Source: Viola odorata (Eukaryota > Streptophyta > Magnoliopsida > Malpighiales > Violaceae). From it: a DNA stretch of 64,000 nt. The position numbers and the translations under genes are program-made. The notes beneath the pieces are model-generated. The model did not search any database. It worked only from the letters and a program-made list of their open reading frames with translations, and was not told the origin of the DNA. The stretch covers positions 44,379,475 to 44,443,474 of the forward strand of contig OY829545.1 of NCBI GenBank assembly GCA_963691705.1, given 5' to 3'. Below are positions 30,678 to 40,495 of this stretch, in pieces; the first letter of the stretch is position 1; every line of letters begins with the position of its first letter.

Positions 30678-32919
30678 ATGTCTCGCGCTAGGCCTTCTAC
30701 AAATATCGAAAATCCTCTAGATCCCGAAGTCAGGAGAGCTCGTAGTGTTTTTGATTGTAATGAGGTTTTGAGGGCTGAGTTAGAGGAGAACGGTATCACT
30801 TTTCCCACGGGATATCGCCCCTTTGTCCCATTGAAAGATACTCGGCTCACTGATGCCATGTGGGGGACGTTCCGGTTGGTTTATTTCAAGATGTTTACCT
30901 ACGGGTTTCGTCTCCCGCTTCATACTTCTCTGATGAAACTGCTAAACCATTACGATCTCAATCCCGTTCAAATAACTCCACCTTCCTAGTGTGGGCTTTA
31001 TGCCTTTCTTCGCTCGTGCGAGATGAAGCATATTTTCGCTCCCTCACTCGATCTGTTCCGCACGTTTTTCACCTTGAGGTGCCATAACTGCTTAGTGGAT
31101 ATTACCCCAAGATGGAATGGTGCTCTTGTTCGGTTCTTCTGGCGGAATTTTCAAGGTTTCGAAGAGAATGTGGACAACTGGAAAAATGGCTTCTTCACCC
31201 TTCGCTTGCCCTCTCGGTATTGGCGCGGTGGTTTCAACTGAGAGATTACCAGTGCCGCTTGGCGAGAACCAGATGTGCTGTCTAGTATGGATGTATCCAA
31301 TGTTAACGCCTTATTAGAAATAGAAGGGCCTTTCCGCATTCGGGAATTTGCGCGGTTCAGGCCTTTGTCAGAGTGTGTCGTTGGTGAGTCTTTTCTTTTA
31401 TCGCCTTATCGCTTCAACTTTCTTGTTATATTAAAATATTTTATCGGCAGGTAACGCTAAGGGTCGATCCTCCGAGGAAAGTGACACTCCTCTAAATGTG
31501 GTGCCGCTTCAAACATTACCTCCTTCTCCTCCACCCGAAGGCTCTAGTCGTCCGCCTATTCCGCCGCGAGGAAAGAGAAACAAAGTCGTCGCGACACGGA
31601 ATATCTCCGCTCGACCTTCCCGTTTCCTTGAGAATTGGCTACCGTCTCGTGGTAAGGGAGTGGCCCCAAGTAATCCCGTGATTGAAGAGGTCGATAGTGA
31701 TAGCGGAAGTATGGATACTGGTTTCGAGCTTCGTCATGCCACCCTTGCCCAACGAATGAAACTTAGGTCCAGAAAAAGTGATCCTGCCACGGAGTCAACC
31801 GAGGACGATAGAGAAGAGATCGCTGCCGAAACGGAGCGTCTCGTAAAGAGAGTTCGCAAAGAGAAGTCTGACCCACCAGTTCCTTCCGTGGAGGAAATCA
31901 ATGGGGTTCCTTCCGAGGAATTTGACGCCTCGCACGTTACGGGTTCCTTGCCAGTAACGGAAGTTACCAAGGTGCCCTCTGTCATTCCTCCCAAGGTTAA
32001 CGAGGCTTCGGCAGCGGTGGGCTCTCCCTCGGTGTCTGGCGGTCCTAGCTCCCCTATTCGCTCCTTTATTCCAGATGTGAACTTACCAACTCCGAATCCA
32101 ATCGCTCATCCCCCACAGAAGCCTCAGCCTTTGTTTCTTTCTTCGATTTCGGGCATTGGTGATTCTGCAAAAAATTGTTCTCCTCCTTATATCGCCAACC
32201 TTTCCCCCCAAGGTCTTCAAGGCCCCATCGCTTATCAGCTGGACTTGTCTTCCCTTGGTACCGACGGTTTCCGTGCTTTAGGGGTATCGGACCCGTTATC
32301 GCGGGAGGAGCTAGTGGGCCCAATAGTGGGGCAAATGTTTACTTCTTCGAAGGACAAAGAAGAGTTCTTGCGGAGTCCTCCCGACGTACTACATTCACGT
32401 CTTCTGACTGACATGCTGGCCTGCTTCCGCGAGCTAAACTACTTTTTTGAGGATCAGCGTGACAAGGTTCAGCCTTCTCTTGATTTAAAGGGAGAACTAG
32501 ATGCTGCTTTAGGGAAGGTAACGGAGCTGTCGTAGCTTCAGGAGCGGACCCGGGCGGAGTTGGACGACTGTCGAGCTGAGCTTGCTCGAGAAAGATCAAA
32601 AGGGAAGGCTAAGACAGACCTTCTGGAGGCGGAATTGGTGGTAGCTGACAGAAAGAATATCTTCCTTCGTGAAGAGATAGCATCTCGTGATGCGGATTTG
32701 GCCAAAGTGCCTTCAAAGATAGCCTGGTGGAAGAACAAGACCATGGATATTTGTATCGCTGAATTTATGAGTCTCTATCGCCAGGGAACTGTTGACTCGT
32801 CAGTGCTGGCCGATTACGCTTCCAAGAGACTGAAGGATTTGGGCGAAGGTGAGAGAGATCTTCCTTCTTTTGGAGAAAAGTGGAGGAATGGTGATCGCGA
32901 TGCTCGCGAGGGCCCATGA
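30678..32919 (+). pseudogene. Antisense cassette gene p3, PF04195-like N-domain plus coiled coil
   Basis: Exon 1 is 30678-31383, a 67-nt intron (GTGAGT..CGGCAG) spans 31384-31450, and exon 2 is 31451-32919. The phases match, so the joined frame would encode about 725 aa. The N-domain (RLVYFKMFTYGFRLPLH, then LLNHYDLNPVQITP, then LYAFLRSCE) resembles the Pfam family 'putative gypsy type transposon' (PF04195). It is followed by a Pro/Ser-rich, charged linker and a C-terminal coiled coil (ERTRAELDDCRAELARERSK). Three in-frame stops break it: TAG 30987-30989 (TGG in element 2), TGA 31239-31241 and TAG 32533-32535. It is paralogous to p4, next to it on the same strand. Start chosen by match with element 2 (52334). 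Function unknown. Confidence 0.65.
31384..31450 (+). other. Intron of p3
   Basis: GTGAGTC at 31384 and TTTATCGGCAG ending at 31450 frame a T-rich 67-nt segment. Removing it joins phase-1 codon halves and continues the frame for 345 codons. p4 has an intron at the same place in the protein (after the N-domain), so the position is conserved between paralogues. Confidence 0.6.
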
Positions 32920-33194
32920 TTAATCGAGGTCGCTCTATTTAGAAGATTTTCCGCTTATTTGCTTCTTTGTCTTATAATAACGCCTTGTTGTGCGACAATA
33001 CTTATATTTGATTGCTATTTGATTTTCATTCCGCCTTTTCGCGTTAACCCAACGTTATTCTTTTAATCAACGCCATCTTGCGTTATCTCCTTTCTTGCGA
33101 TATCGCTCTTGTTTTTCCCAAGAGATGGTACCTGCTTTTCAGAGCATTTAATGCTTGCTATCCTTTCCTTAGAAAAGTCGTGATTGTGCAGGCA

Positions 33195-33367
33195 CACGTG
33201 TCCATTTCTTCCAGCGCTACGGGATAGCGTGCTTGAGAACTTTACCTAAATCGAGGTGTTGTAGCGCTTTTCTAGGATTGCACTCATTACCTGAGTCTGT
33301 TCCTTATGCCGCTTCCACACAACGACTGTGGCATTCGTCATTTCGTTTGATCATTAGGGTTATAAAA
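33195..33367 (+). promoter_or_regulatory. G-box and TATA box of p4
   Basis: CACACGTGTCC contains CACGTG at 33195-33200. TATAAAA lies at 33361-33367, 166 bp before the p4 ATG. The ACACGTGTC core is the same as upstream of p2 and of element 2's p1. Confidence 0.55.
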
Positions 33368-34238
33368 CCCAATATTTATTCTTTTCCCTTTTCTTTTATC
33401 ATCCCCCTTTCTCATATTTTCTTTTAGCCGTCTTATTTTCTCCCCACTATTCAAGGCTCTTTGAAGTGCTTTTCTCTGAAGGTATTTCCTTTCTCCTCCA
33501 TTGTCTTCTTCATCTTTTAATCTGCCATGGCTAAGACTCGCCGTACTGAGTCGAAATCTGCCGATGAGAAAAGGATGGATATTACGGCTAGTGTTATCAC
33601 ATCTGAGGCCGCTCTCCGTGAGCATTTGGCCGCCCATAATGCTAATATTCCTGATGATTATAAAACCACTGTTGCCCCTAAGTCACTACGTTTGAACAAC
33701 GTTTTGACGGGCAATCGTAGGGTCATGTATGCGCAAATGTTCCATTATGGCTTTCGGCTTCCCATTGACTCTTTTGTCAAAGAATTACTTGTTGCCGGCG
33801 ATCTGACTCCGGCCCAACTATCCCCAAATGCATATTGTTGTGTTTATGCTTTTCTGGAACTTTGCAAATACAAAGGGATTACTTCCCCTTCCCTTCTACT
33901 GCTTAAATCTCTTTTTAAGCTGATGAAATGTCGGGGGGTGATAACGATATCGCCCCGTTTTGACGATGACTCTCTGAAGTCTTTTACTTGGAAACTCCTC
34001 CATATCGAGTTTTCCGTTGATGCCTGGAAAAAGGAGTTTTTTGTGATAGATATTCCTGGAGATCTTGGTTCCTGGTGGCGATCTGGGTTTAACCAAAACG
34101 TGGATGACAACGTCTGGAGCCGACCAGGGACCCTTCCGAAACGTGAGCAAGACTGGTTAAACACATTGCTCAAACTGGAAATCAGCGTTCACATTCGTCA
34201 AGTGGCTTGTAGAATGGACATTCAATCTTGTGTTAAAC

Positions 34239-34303
34239 GTGAGTGTCGCGTTACTCCTTTCTTTGTTATCGCTGATACTAATGCTGACGTTATTTTGTGT
34301 AAG
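34239..34303 (+). other. Intron 1 of p4
   Basis: GTGAGTG at 34239 and TTATTTTGTGTAAG ending at 34303. The position corresponds to the p3 intron. Exon 1 leaves one base of a codon while the downstream frame expects two, so the junction as read is out of frame by one. Confidence 0.45.
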
Positions 34304-34631
34304 GAGACGCTTGAAAAGGGCTCAAGAGAGAGAAGAAAAAGAGAGAGCTACTTCCACGGAAGCAACTGATAACCCCACCGATCTTCCGGCTACTTCCGCT
34401 ACTCTTGTTCAAGTTTCCTCTTCTTCGGCCGGTGTGGGGGATCCTGACATTCCTTCAGGCGTTCCCCTTGTGACCATCGCTGCTCCTCCTGCCCAGCTTT
34501 CTTCTTCTCCCAAGGCTCCTAAGGCCATTGCCAAAGGAAAAAAGAAGAGAAAAACGAGAAGTGTCGCCGCTCTTACACCTTCTCTGGACGCGGCAGGCTC
34601 TTCAGAAGCACCTCCTCCCAATGCTGATACG

Positions 34632-34725
34632 GTGAGGGTGCCTTTTAGCCACGATATACTACATTTCTATGTCTGTCGTTGTTTGATTTCTTTCTTTTCT
34701 TTATTTCATATCGCGTTTTTGGCAG
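34632..34725 (+). other. Intron 2 of p4
   Basis: GTGAGGG at 34632 and a T-rich tract ending TTTTTGGCAG at 34725. Both flanks are at codon boundaries and the frame continues through it (..NADT then DTIVVATSALPSSD..). Confidence 0.6.
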
Positions 34726-35850
34726 GACACTATTGTTGTCGCTACCTCCGCTCTTCCCTCAAGCGATATGGATTTGGGCTATGCGCTGACTGGCTCAAAG
34801 AAGAGACAGCGGTTGGGAGAGGAGGGCAGAAATCCATCTTCCTCTACCGCCGAGATGGAGAACAGATCTGCGGACGGGTTTGACTCTACGGTTGTTCCCC
34901 AGGGAGGGAATCCGTCAGTATTTCTGGAGAATTTAGGCACGGGCGAGACTTTCGGGGTTTCGCCCAATTCTTTTGGTGGTCCTATTCACGCATATTCCTC
35001 CAACATGGGATATCAGGAGGTTATGCCAGATTTTTCAGGCTATCAGCCTCATGGCACTTATTTTGCTCCAGGGGGTTCGTCCACACAGGCTCGCTCTCCT
35101 TTTCCTCTAGCCTTCGTTCCTTCAAGCATCCCCCTACAGGCCCGTTACGGCGAAGGAGGTACCACATTTAACTTTGTGGCGGATCTTAGTCTGCTAAGTG
35201 GGGCCGTTACTGTGACCCATCAAGTTGCACTGTACGATCTGCGTAACACTGGTCTGGCGGCACTGGGGGGTGACGGCTCGGATGAGGTTATGGCTTTGCT
35301 GGCTTCCCAAGTACTGGCGTCTGCGATAGAACGGGAAGCCTTCCTTTCCAGGCCCGTGGTTAACAGGGTGAACTCATTACGCTCTAACATTTTTACAAAT
35401 ATGATGCAGTTCCATTACTGGGCAGAGGAAGCGCAGCATCAGGCTGCTTCTCTTTCCTCCTCTTTGGAAGAATTAGCACGAGAGCGGAATGAGAAGAAAA
35501 AGTTGCTGGAGGAGCGTACAAACTTATTGTTGGCTCATCAGAAGCTGAAAGAAGAACAATCTGTCGCCTTGGCAGCGGAGAGGGCCAAAGTTACTGCCTT
35601 GGAGAATGAGAAGTCATCCCTGGCCAAGGAGAAAGCTGCCCTGGAGGAAGAGTTAGCCGATAGGAGCCTGTGGCACGTCGAGCAGACTGCCTCTATTTTG
35701 GTCGCTTGCTTTGAAGAAGTCCACGGGGTTGACGCGTACAAACCCGATGAGGTCACTGCCGCTTTCAAACGAAGATCTGGCCATCTTAATGAGGAGGGCT
35801 TTCACCAAGCTAAAGCGGCAGGCTGGAAACGGAGGCACCCCGAAGGTTGA

Positions 35851-36379
35851 CGTGCTTCGAGGCTTTACCGCTCTTTCCTTAGTGATCAAGCGTCACTAAA
35901 TTTTTGTTTATTATTTTGACCACCAAAGTTTGTAGCCCCCTTTAAACATTTCGATGTGTTCAAGCCACTTTTATTGCTGACTTTCCTTTATTTAGTCGCC
36001 TCTTTGCAAACTCCTTTGGCGTTATCTTCCCCATGTTTTCCCAATGCGCTTACTTTTCCGAACAGATCCTTAGCGTTCCCACTAAAATTACAGAATTTGG
36101 TATTGGGTTAACTTTCTCGGTAAGCCTAGCGATATCTCTGCTTACGAGATCCTCACTCCTTCCGCTGCCCAAAAATTATTCTGCGCATTCTCAATTGTAA
36201 ATCATCAGTAACAAAAACACGTTACGAGGGATAGTAATTACCCGTAGGAGCCTTTTCGCTGCCATCATAGGGCGTTACCCTGGAACCCGCGGGAATCGCT
36301 TTCGCTATCAGCTCTATACTTCACCAGGGATTACACATCTGGTTACTAGCCGGGATTTCACGATTCTCCGTGTTTCCCT
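35851..36379. other. Region downstream of p4
   Basis: No reading frame is conserved. A/T-rich DNA after the p4 stop (TTTGTTTATTATTTTGACC) may hold its 3' end, but no AATAAA is seen nearby. 36230-36400 has counterparts in element 2 near 57840-57990 (CCCGTAGGAGCC, TCTGGTTACT), so this spacer belongs to the element. Confidence 0.45.
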
Positions 36380-36860
36380 ATTTTCACGATCGACCCTTAA
36401 AGTGCCTCGTCTTAGTAAGCTGTCGGATCGGGACGGCTATCACAAGGCTAGGGAATTTTCACTTTTGGGCGTTGCCCTCGCGTCTAGAACCGTGTCCTTA
36501 CTTAATGACCTAGCTGCAGCAGCCCAGTCGTTAAGATAGGATTCTTGTTTCTAGAATGGAGTTTCTATTTCTTTGGGGCGTGCCTCGTCTTGCTAGGCCG
36601 TCTCCACGAGAACTGTCAGCACAAGAAAAGGACTTTTCATTCCCAAAGATACCGGGTGGTGCCCTCACTTAATGAGCCATCTGATCAAGATCGGTCATCA
36701 CAAGGATAGGACTTTTCACCCCCGGGGGCGTCCAGGATCTTTCAATCCGACGCTAATTCAAGGTATGGTGGGTAGTGCCCTCACTTAATGGGCCATCTGA
36801 TCAAGACCGGCCATCACAAGGATAGGACTTTTCACTTCCCCAAAATACCCCCTTTTTATC
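36380..36860. repeat. ~80-120-bp repeats between p4 and integrase
   Basis: Four to five diverged units carry GTGCCTCGTCTTAGT or TGCCCTCACTTAATG, GCC.TCTGATCA.GA, CATCACAAGGATAGGACTTTT and CAC. The clearest begin near 36400, 36577, 36660 and 36776. Element 2 has six more regular units at 58000-58510. The array sits exactly where the plus-strand p4 and the minus-strand gag-pol units converge. Confidence 0.75.
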
Positions 36861-36951
36861 TGCACAAAGGCAACCACAAACTTCCACGAAAGCTCTCTCA
36901 TTGAGCGTTAGTCATGGTTAGGGTTGACATAAATCAAAGGTGCAGATAAAA

Positions 36952-37260
36952 TCAAATTCTGGAGTAATATAACTTTAAGCGAGCGATATTCCAAGAGTTG
37001 GATAAGGGTGTACCATCGAGAGTCTCCAGATGATAGGCTCCTTTCCCGACAACGTGGGTGACGCGATATGGTCCATCCCAGTTTGGACTGAGTTTTCCCA
37101 TGTGTTCCCCTGCCGCTCGCTTGTCTCTGAGCACCAGGTCACCGACTTTCAGCACCGTTCTTTGACGCGCCTGTTATGATAACGGGTCATCTTTCATTTG
37201 TAATGCTGCGTTTTTAGAAGGATTTCCTCTCGGACTTCTGGTAACGCGTCCAGGTTAGCT
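36952..37260 (-). pseudogene. IN: Tat element 1 integrase C-terminal domain
   Basis: The minus strand reads LKVGDLVLRDKRAAGEHMGK, LSPNWDGPYRVTHVVGKGAY, HLETLDGTPLSNSWNIARLK, LYYSRI and a stop. This is the SH3-like C-terminal integrase region of Tat elements. A frameshift near 37277 separates it from the catalytic core. It is nearly the same as 58611-58850 in element 2. Confidence 0.85.
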
Positions 37261-37276
37261 CGTAACCTTTCCTCAT

Positions 37277-38400
37277 TTAGTTCCTCCCGAAAGTGAGCAC
37301 CCGTAGGCTCATGGTTCTAATTTCCACCGGTGTAACAGCTTCGGTCCCGAAGGCCAACGCGAAAGGTGTTTCTCCAGTGGTAGTCTTAACGGTCATGCGG
37401 TACGCCCACATCACGTATGGTAGGTCATCAGCCCATTTCTTTTTAGACCTTTCCAGATTTTTCTTGATGCCGCTTAGGATGCTCCGATTGGTTACTTCCG
37501 CTTGTCCATTAGTTTGCGGATGAGCCACGGAGGAAAAACGTTGCTCGATTCCAAATTCTGAGCACTGGTCTTTGAAGAACTGGCTGGTGAACTGCGTCCC
37601 ATTATCGCTGACAAGGATACGAGGTACGCCAAACTTCATGATAACTTGATATTTGAGGAAACGCCAAGTTTTTTCTGCCGTGATTGTGGCGACCGCTTCA
37701 GCTTCTGCCCACTTAGTGAAATAGTCTACCGCCACTATCACAAATTTCAGTTGAGACCTTGCCTTTGGGAATGGGCCTAGGATATCGATCCCCCATCTAG
37801 CAAAAGGACAAGGGGCGATAATTTCAGATATTTCAGTGGCAGGCCGCCGAGGAATCTTGGCAAACTCCTGGCACTTAGGGCAGGTTTGCACATAGTTGTG
37901 GCAATCTCTTTGGATGGCAAACTTGTGCCGCTAAGGTACCGCCAGACACGTGCATACCACATACCCCTTCATGGATTTCGCGCAAGGTGTGAAGACCCTC
38001 TTGTTCAGTTATACATTTGGCGGCAGGGTGAGAAAAACACCTTCGAATCAGATCCCCGTCATAGTACGTACAGCGAGCTGCCTGTCTCAGTACCTTCTTC
38101 TTTTTAGCGGTATCCTCAGGCAGTTCCTCGTGTTTCAAGTATTTGATTACGGGAATTCGCCAGTCACTCTCACGCTCCTCCACACATAAAGACGCTTGCT
38201 CTTCCATGAAGGATGGTACCGATAGCTCACGATAATATACGCCCTTGGGTATGGATGCTTCCGGATTCGCGGCCATTTTGGCTAGGTTGTCAGCTTTAGC
38301 GTTTTCCTCCCTGGGATATGCTCGAAGCTGATCTGCATGCCCTCTTTCTTTATTTCCAACAATTCTCGCTTTACTTTGGCGAGATATTGAATCATGATGG
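37277..38400 (-). pseudogene. IN: Tat element 1 integrase zinc finger and catalytic core
   Basis: The N-terminal part (38276-37875) reads WRIPVIKYLKHEELP, ARCTYYDGDLIRRCFSHPAA and HTLREIHEGVCGMHVSGGTL. A deletion of about 25 bp near 37915 then removes part of the H2C2 finger and shifts the frame. The core in the next frame (37891-37277) is undamaged: CPKCQEF, ARWGIDILGPFPKARSQL (first Asp), RILVSDNGTQFTSQFF (second Asp), SVAHPQTNGQAEVTNRS (Glu) and YVMWAYRMTVKTTTGETPFA. A single-base loss near 38310 and a TAA at 38402 separate it from the RNase H part. The integrase would be defective. Confidence 0.85.
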
Positions 38401-38401
38401 G

Positions 38402-40219
38402 TTACCGGGCCTGAGAGTGCCCCAAGACCTGGTCAATTATCAACTTGGAATCACCACAGATTTTTAGACGCAGGTCTCCTGTTCTTCCGGTATCGTGCCT
38501 CCCTTTAGAGGAAAGTCCTTTCCCTATTCTAAGCCTGGCTAGCAACGCCTCATACTCTGCCGCGTTATTAGATAACGGCTGTAGGATTCGAATGGCGTAT
38601 CGTATTTGCATATCATGCGGCCCATTTATAAAGATTCCAGCTCCAGCCAGCTCTTGGTTTTTGGCTCCATCCACATGGACGATCCAGAGGTCCGTGTAGG
38701 TTTCCGGGAACGGGAGATCCATATCGCCCCATTCCGCTTCAGGTACGCCGTCCAAAGGATCTTCTGTAAAGGTACATTCCGCTATGAAATCAGCCAGGAT
38801 TTGAGCCTTTACGGACGGTCGAGACTGATACCTCAATCCGTACTGTTCTAATTCAAGTGCCCAAATCAACATTCTTCTGGAAGATTCAGGCTTTCGGAAT
38901 ATTCTTTTCAGAGGCTGGTCCGTGAGCACGATAACGGAATAAGATTGAAAATATCGATCCATTTTGCGGGTGGCTTGTATAAGAGCGAACGCTATCTTTT
39001 CGATTCGGGCGTATCGCAACTCCGCATCCTTTAGGACGTGGCTCACAAAATAGACCGGGCGATGAGAGTGGTTATTGTCGCGAACGAGGATGGCACTGAC
39101 CACTTCATCTGCGGCGCCAAGATACAGATATAAGATATCGCCTACTTCGGGTCTTGTCAATAATAAGTCAGACAATAGGTAATTATTTAGCCCGATAAAT
39201 GCCTCCTCACATTCCGGGGTCCACCCGAACGAGGCTTTCTTGCGTATGACTTTGAAAAAAGGGAGACACTTTTCTCCTTGCTTGGAAATGAATCGCCCAA
39301 GGGCAATGACTCGCCCTGTTAGCCTTTGCACCTCTTTAATGGTTCTTGGCGATATCATGTCTTGTATGGCCTTAACCTTTGAGGGGTTAGGCAGGATGCC
39401 CTTTTGGTTGACCACGTAGCCCAAGAATTTTCCTGTTTGAAATGCAAACATGCATTTTCGGGGATTTAACTTCATGCGATACCTTTTCATTACGTCAAAG
39501 ACTTCCTTTAAGTCTCGTAGGTGATCTTGAAAGCTTGCGCTCTTCACCAATATATCGTCAACGTATGCTTCCATATTCCTCCTTATTTGCTCTTCGAATA
39601 TCTTGTTGGCCATACGTTGGAACGTAGCCCCGGCGTTCTTCAGCCCAAACGGCATCACCGTATAACAGTAGGTGACCTTTGGAGTGAGAAACGCAGTCTT
39701 TTCTTCATCTTCCCGGGCCATGGGGATCTGATGGTATCCAGAGTTGGCGTCTAGTGAGCTTAGATAAGCGTATCCAGCGGTCTGATCAACTAACTGATCT
39801 ATGCAAGGAAGCGGGTAGCAATCCTTAGGGCAGGCATCATTTAAATCTGTGAAGTCGATGCACATACGCCAATCCCCATTGGGCTTAGGAACAAGGACAG
39901 GGTTCGCTAGCCAGGTGGGATATTGAACTTCGCGGATAAACCCTGCGTCAAGAAGCTTTGCTACCTCCTTATCTACAGCTAACGCCTTTTCATTAGAGAA
40001 CGCGCGTCGCTTTTGCTGTACCGGCCTGGCATCTGGGTCCACATTGAGCCGATGTTCGGCTATTTCCCGCGAAATACCTGGCATGTCGGAGGGTTTCCAT
40101 GCGAAATCTACTTGGCATTTGTTCAGCAGTCGGGCCAGTTGAAGGTTTTCCGCTAGGCTGAGTTTTTCACTGATCAGGAAACTTGCTTCCTCTATACCGA
40201 TTGCCGGAATGGGTACCAT
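38402..40219 (-). pseudogene. RT: Tat element 1 reverse transcriptase, RNase H and archaeal-type RNase H
   Basis: An open stretch of 605 codons on the minus strand. RT: LLDAGFIREVQYPTWLANPV, PNGDWRMCIDFTDLNDACPK, ANSGYHQIPM, MPFGLKNAGATFQRM and AYVDDILVKS with an intact YVDD. RNase H: HRPVYFVSHVLKDAELRYAR, KIAFALIQATRKMDRYFQ, RIFRKPESSRRMLIWALELE. Archaeal-type RNase H: WIVHVDGAKNQELAGAGIF (Asp), LSNNAAEYEALLARL (Glu), LKICGDSKLIIDQVLGHSQA (Asp); the last catalytic residue lies beyond the TAA at 38402 and a frameshift. It is the best preserved enzyme region of the element and is in the same frame as gag. Confidence 0.9.
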
Positions 40220-40495
40220 TTTGTCCAGAGGTTGAGCACGCTTCTCATCACTCTACTCATAGGGGTCCGCTGCTATACATACGTACCTATCGCAGCTTCT
40301 TTGAGTCATGAGCGAGTAGCACTCCGCCGCTAGCTTTTGATCTCCTTTTACGGATACTACCCCATCCCAGGAGGGGTATTTCATCTTTAAATGCTTCTGA
40401 GATATCACCGCTCCAAAGCGGTTGAGGAAAGGTCGTCCAAGTACGACATTGTAAGGCAAATTCAGATCCACGACAAGGAACAACAGGTTCTCTGA
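40220..40495 (-). pseudogene. pro: Tat element 1 protease C-terminal half and linker to RT
   Basis: The frame continues from gag-protease through a TGA at 40496-40498 (element 2 has an Arg codon there). It then reads LFLVVDLNLPYNVVLGRPFL, NRFGAVISQKHLKMKYPSWD and AAECYSLMTQRSCDRYVC. A TAG at 40253-40255 (a Gln codon in element 2) ends it just before the RT open stretch. 'PYN.vLGRp.L' is the second conserved strand of the retropepsin fold. Both stops are single transitions, so the single polyprotein frame from 42661 to 38402 is otherwise continuous. Confidence 0.8.

Larger units (their letters stand above)
33527..35850 (+). pseudogene. Antisense cassette gene p4, paralogue of p3
   Basis: The predicted exons are 33527-34238, 34304-34631 and 34726-35850. 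Intron 2 (34632-34725, GTGAGG..TTTGGCAG) joins in frame. Intron 1 (34239-34303, GTGAGT..GTGTAAG) lies where p3 has its intron, but joining its ends shifts the frame by one, so one base was probably gained or lost or another site is used. Exon 1 encodes the PF04195-like domain (RVMYAQMFHYGFRLPIDSF, LTPAQLSPNAYCCVYAFLE, LGSWWRSGFNQ). Exon 2 is Pro/Ser-rich with a basic run (KGKKKRKTR). Exon 3 has SGYQPHG, REAFLSRPVVN, a long coiled coil (about 35470-35670) and the conserved end NEEGFHQAKA. No stop codon interrupts the exons. Element 2 retains only the exon 3 part. Function unknown. Confidence 0.6.
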
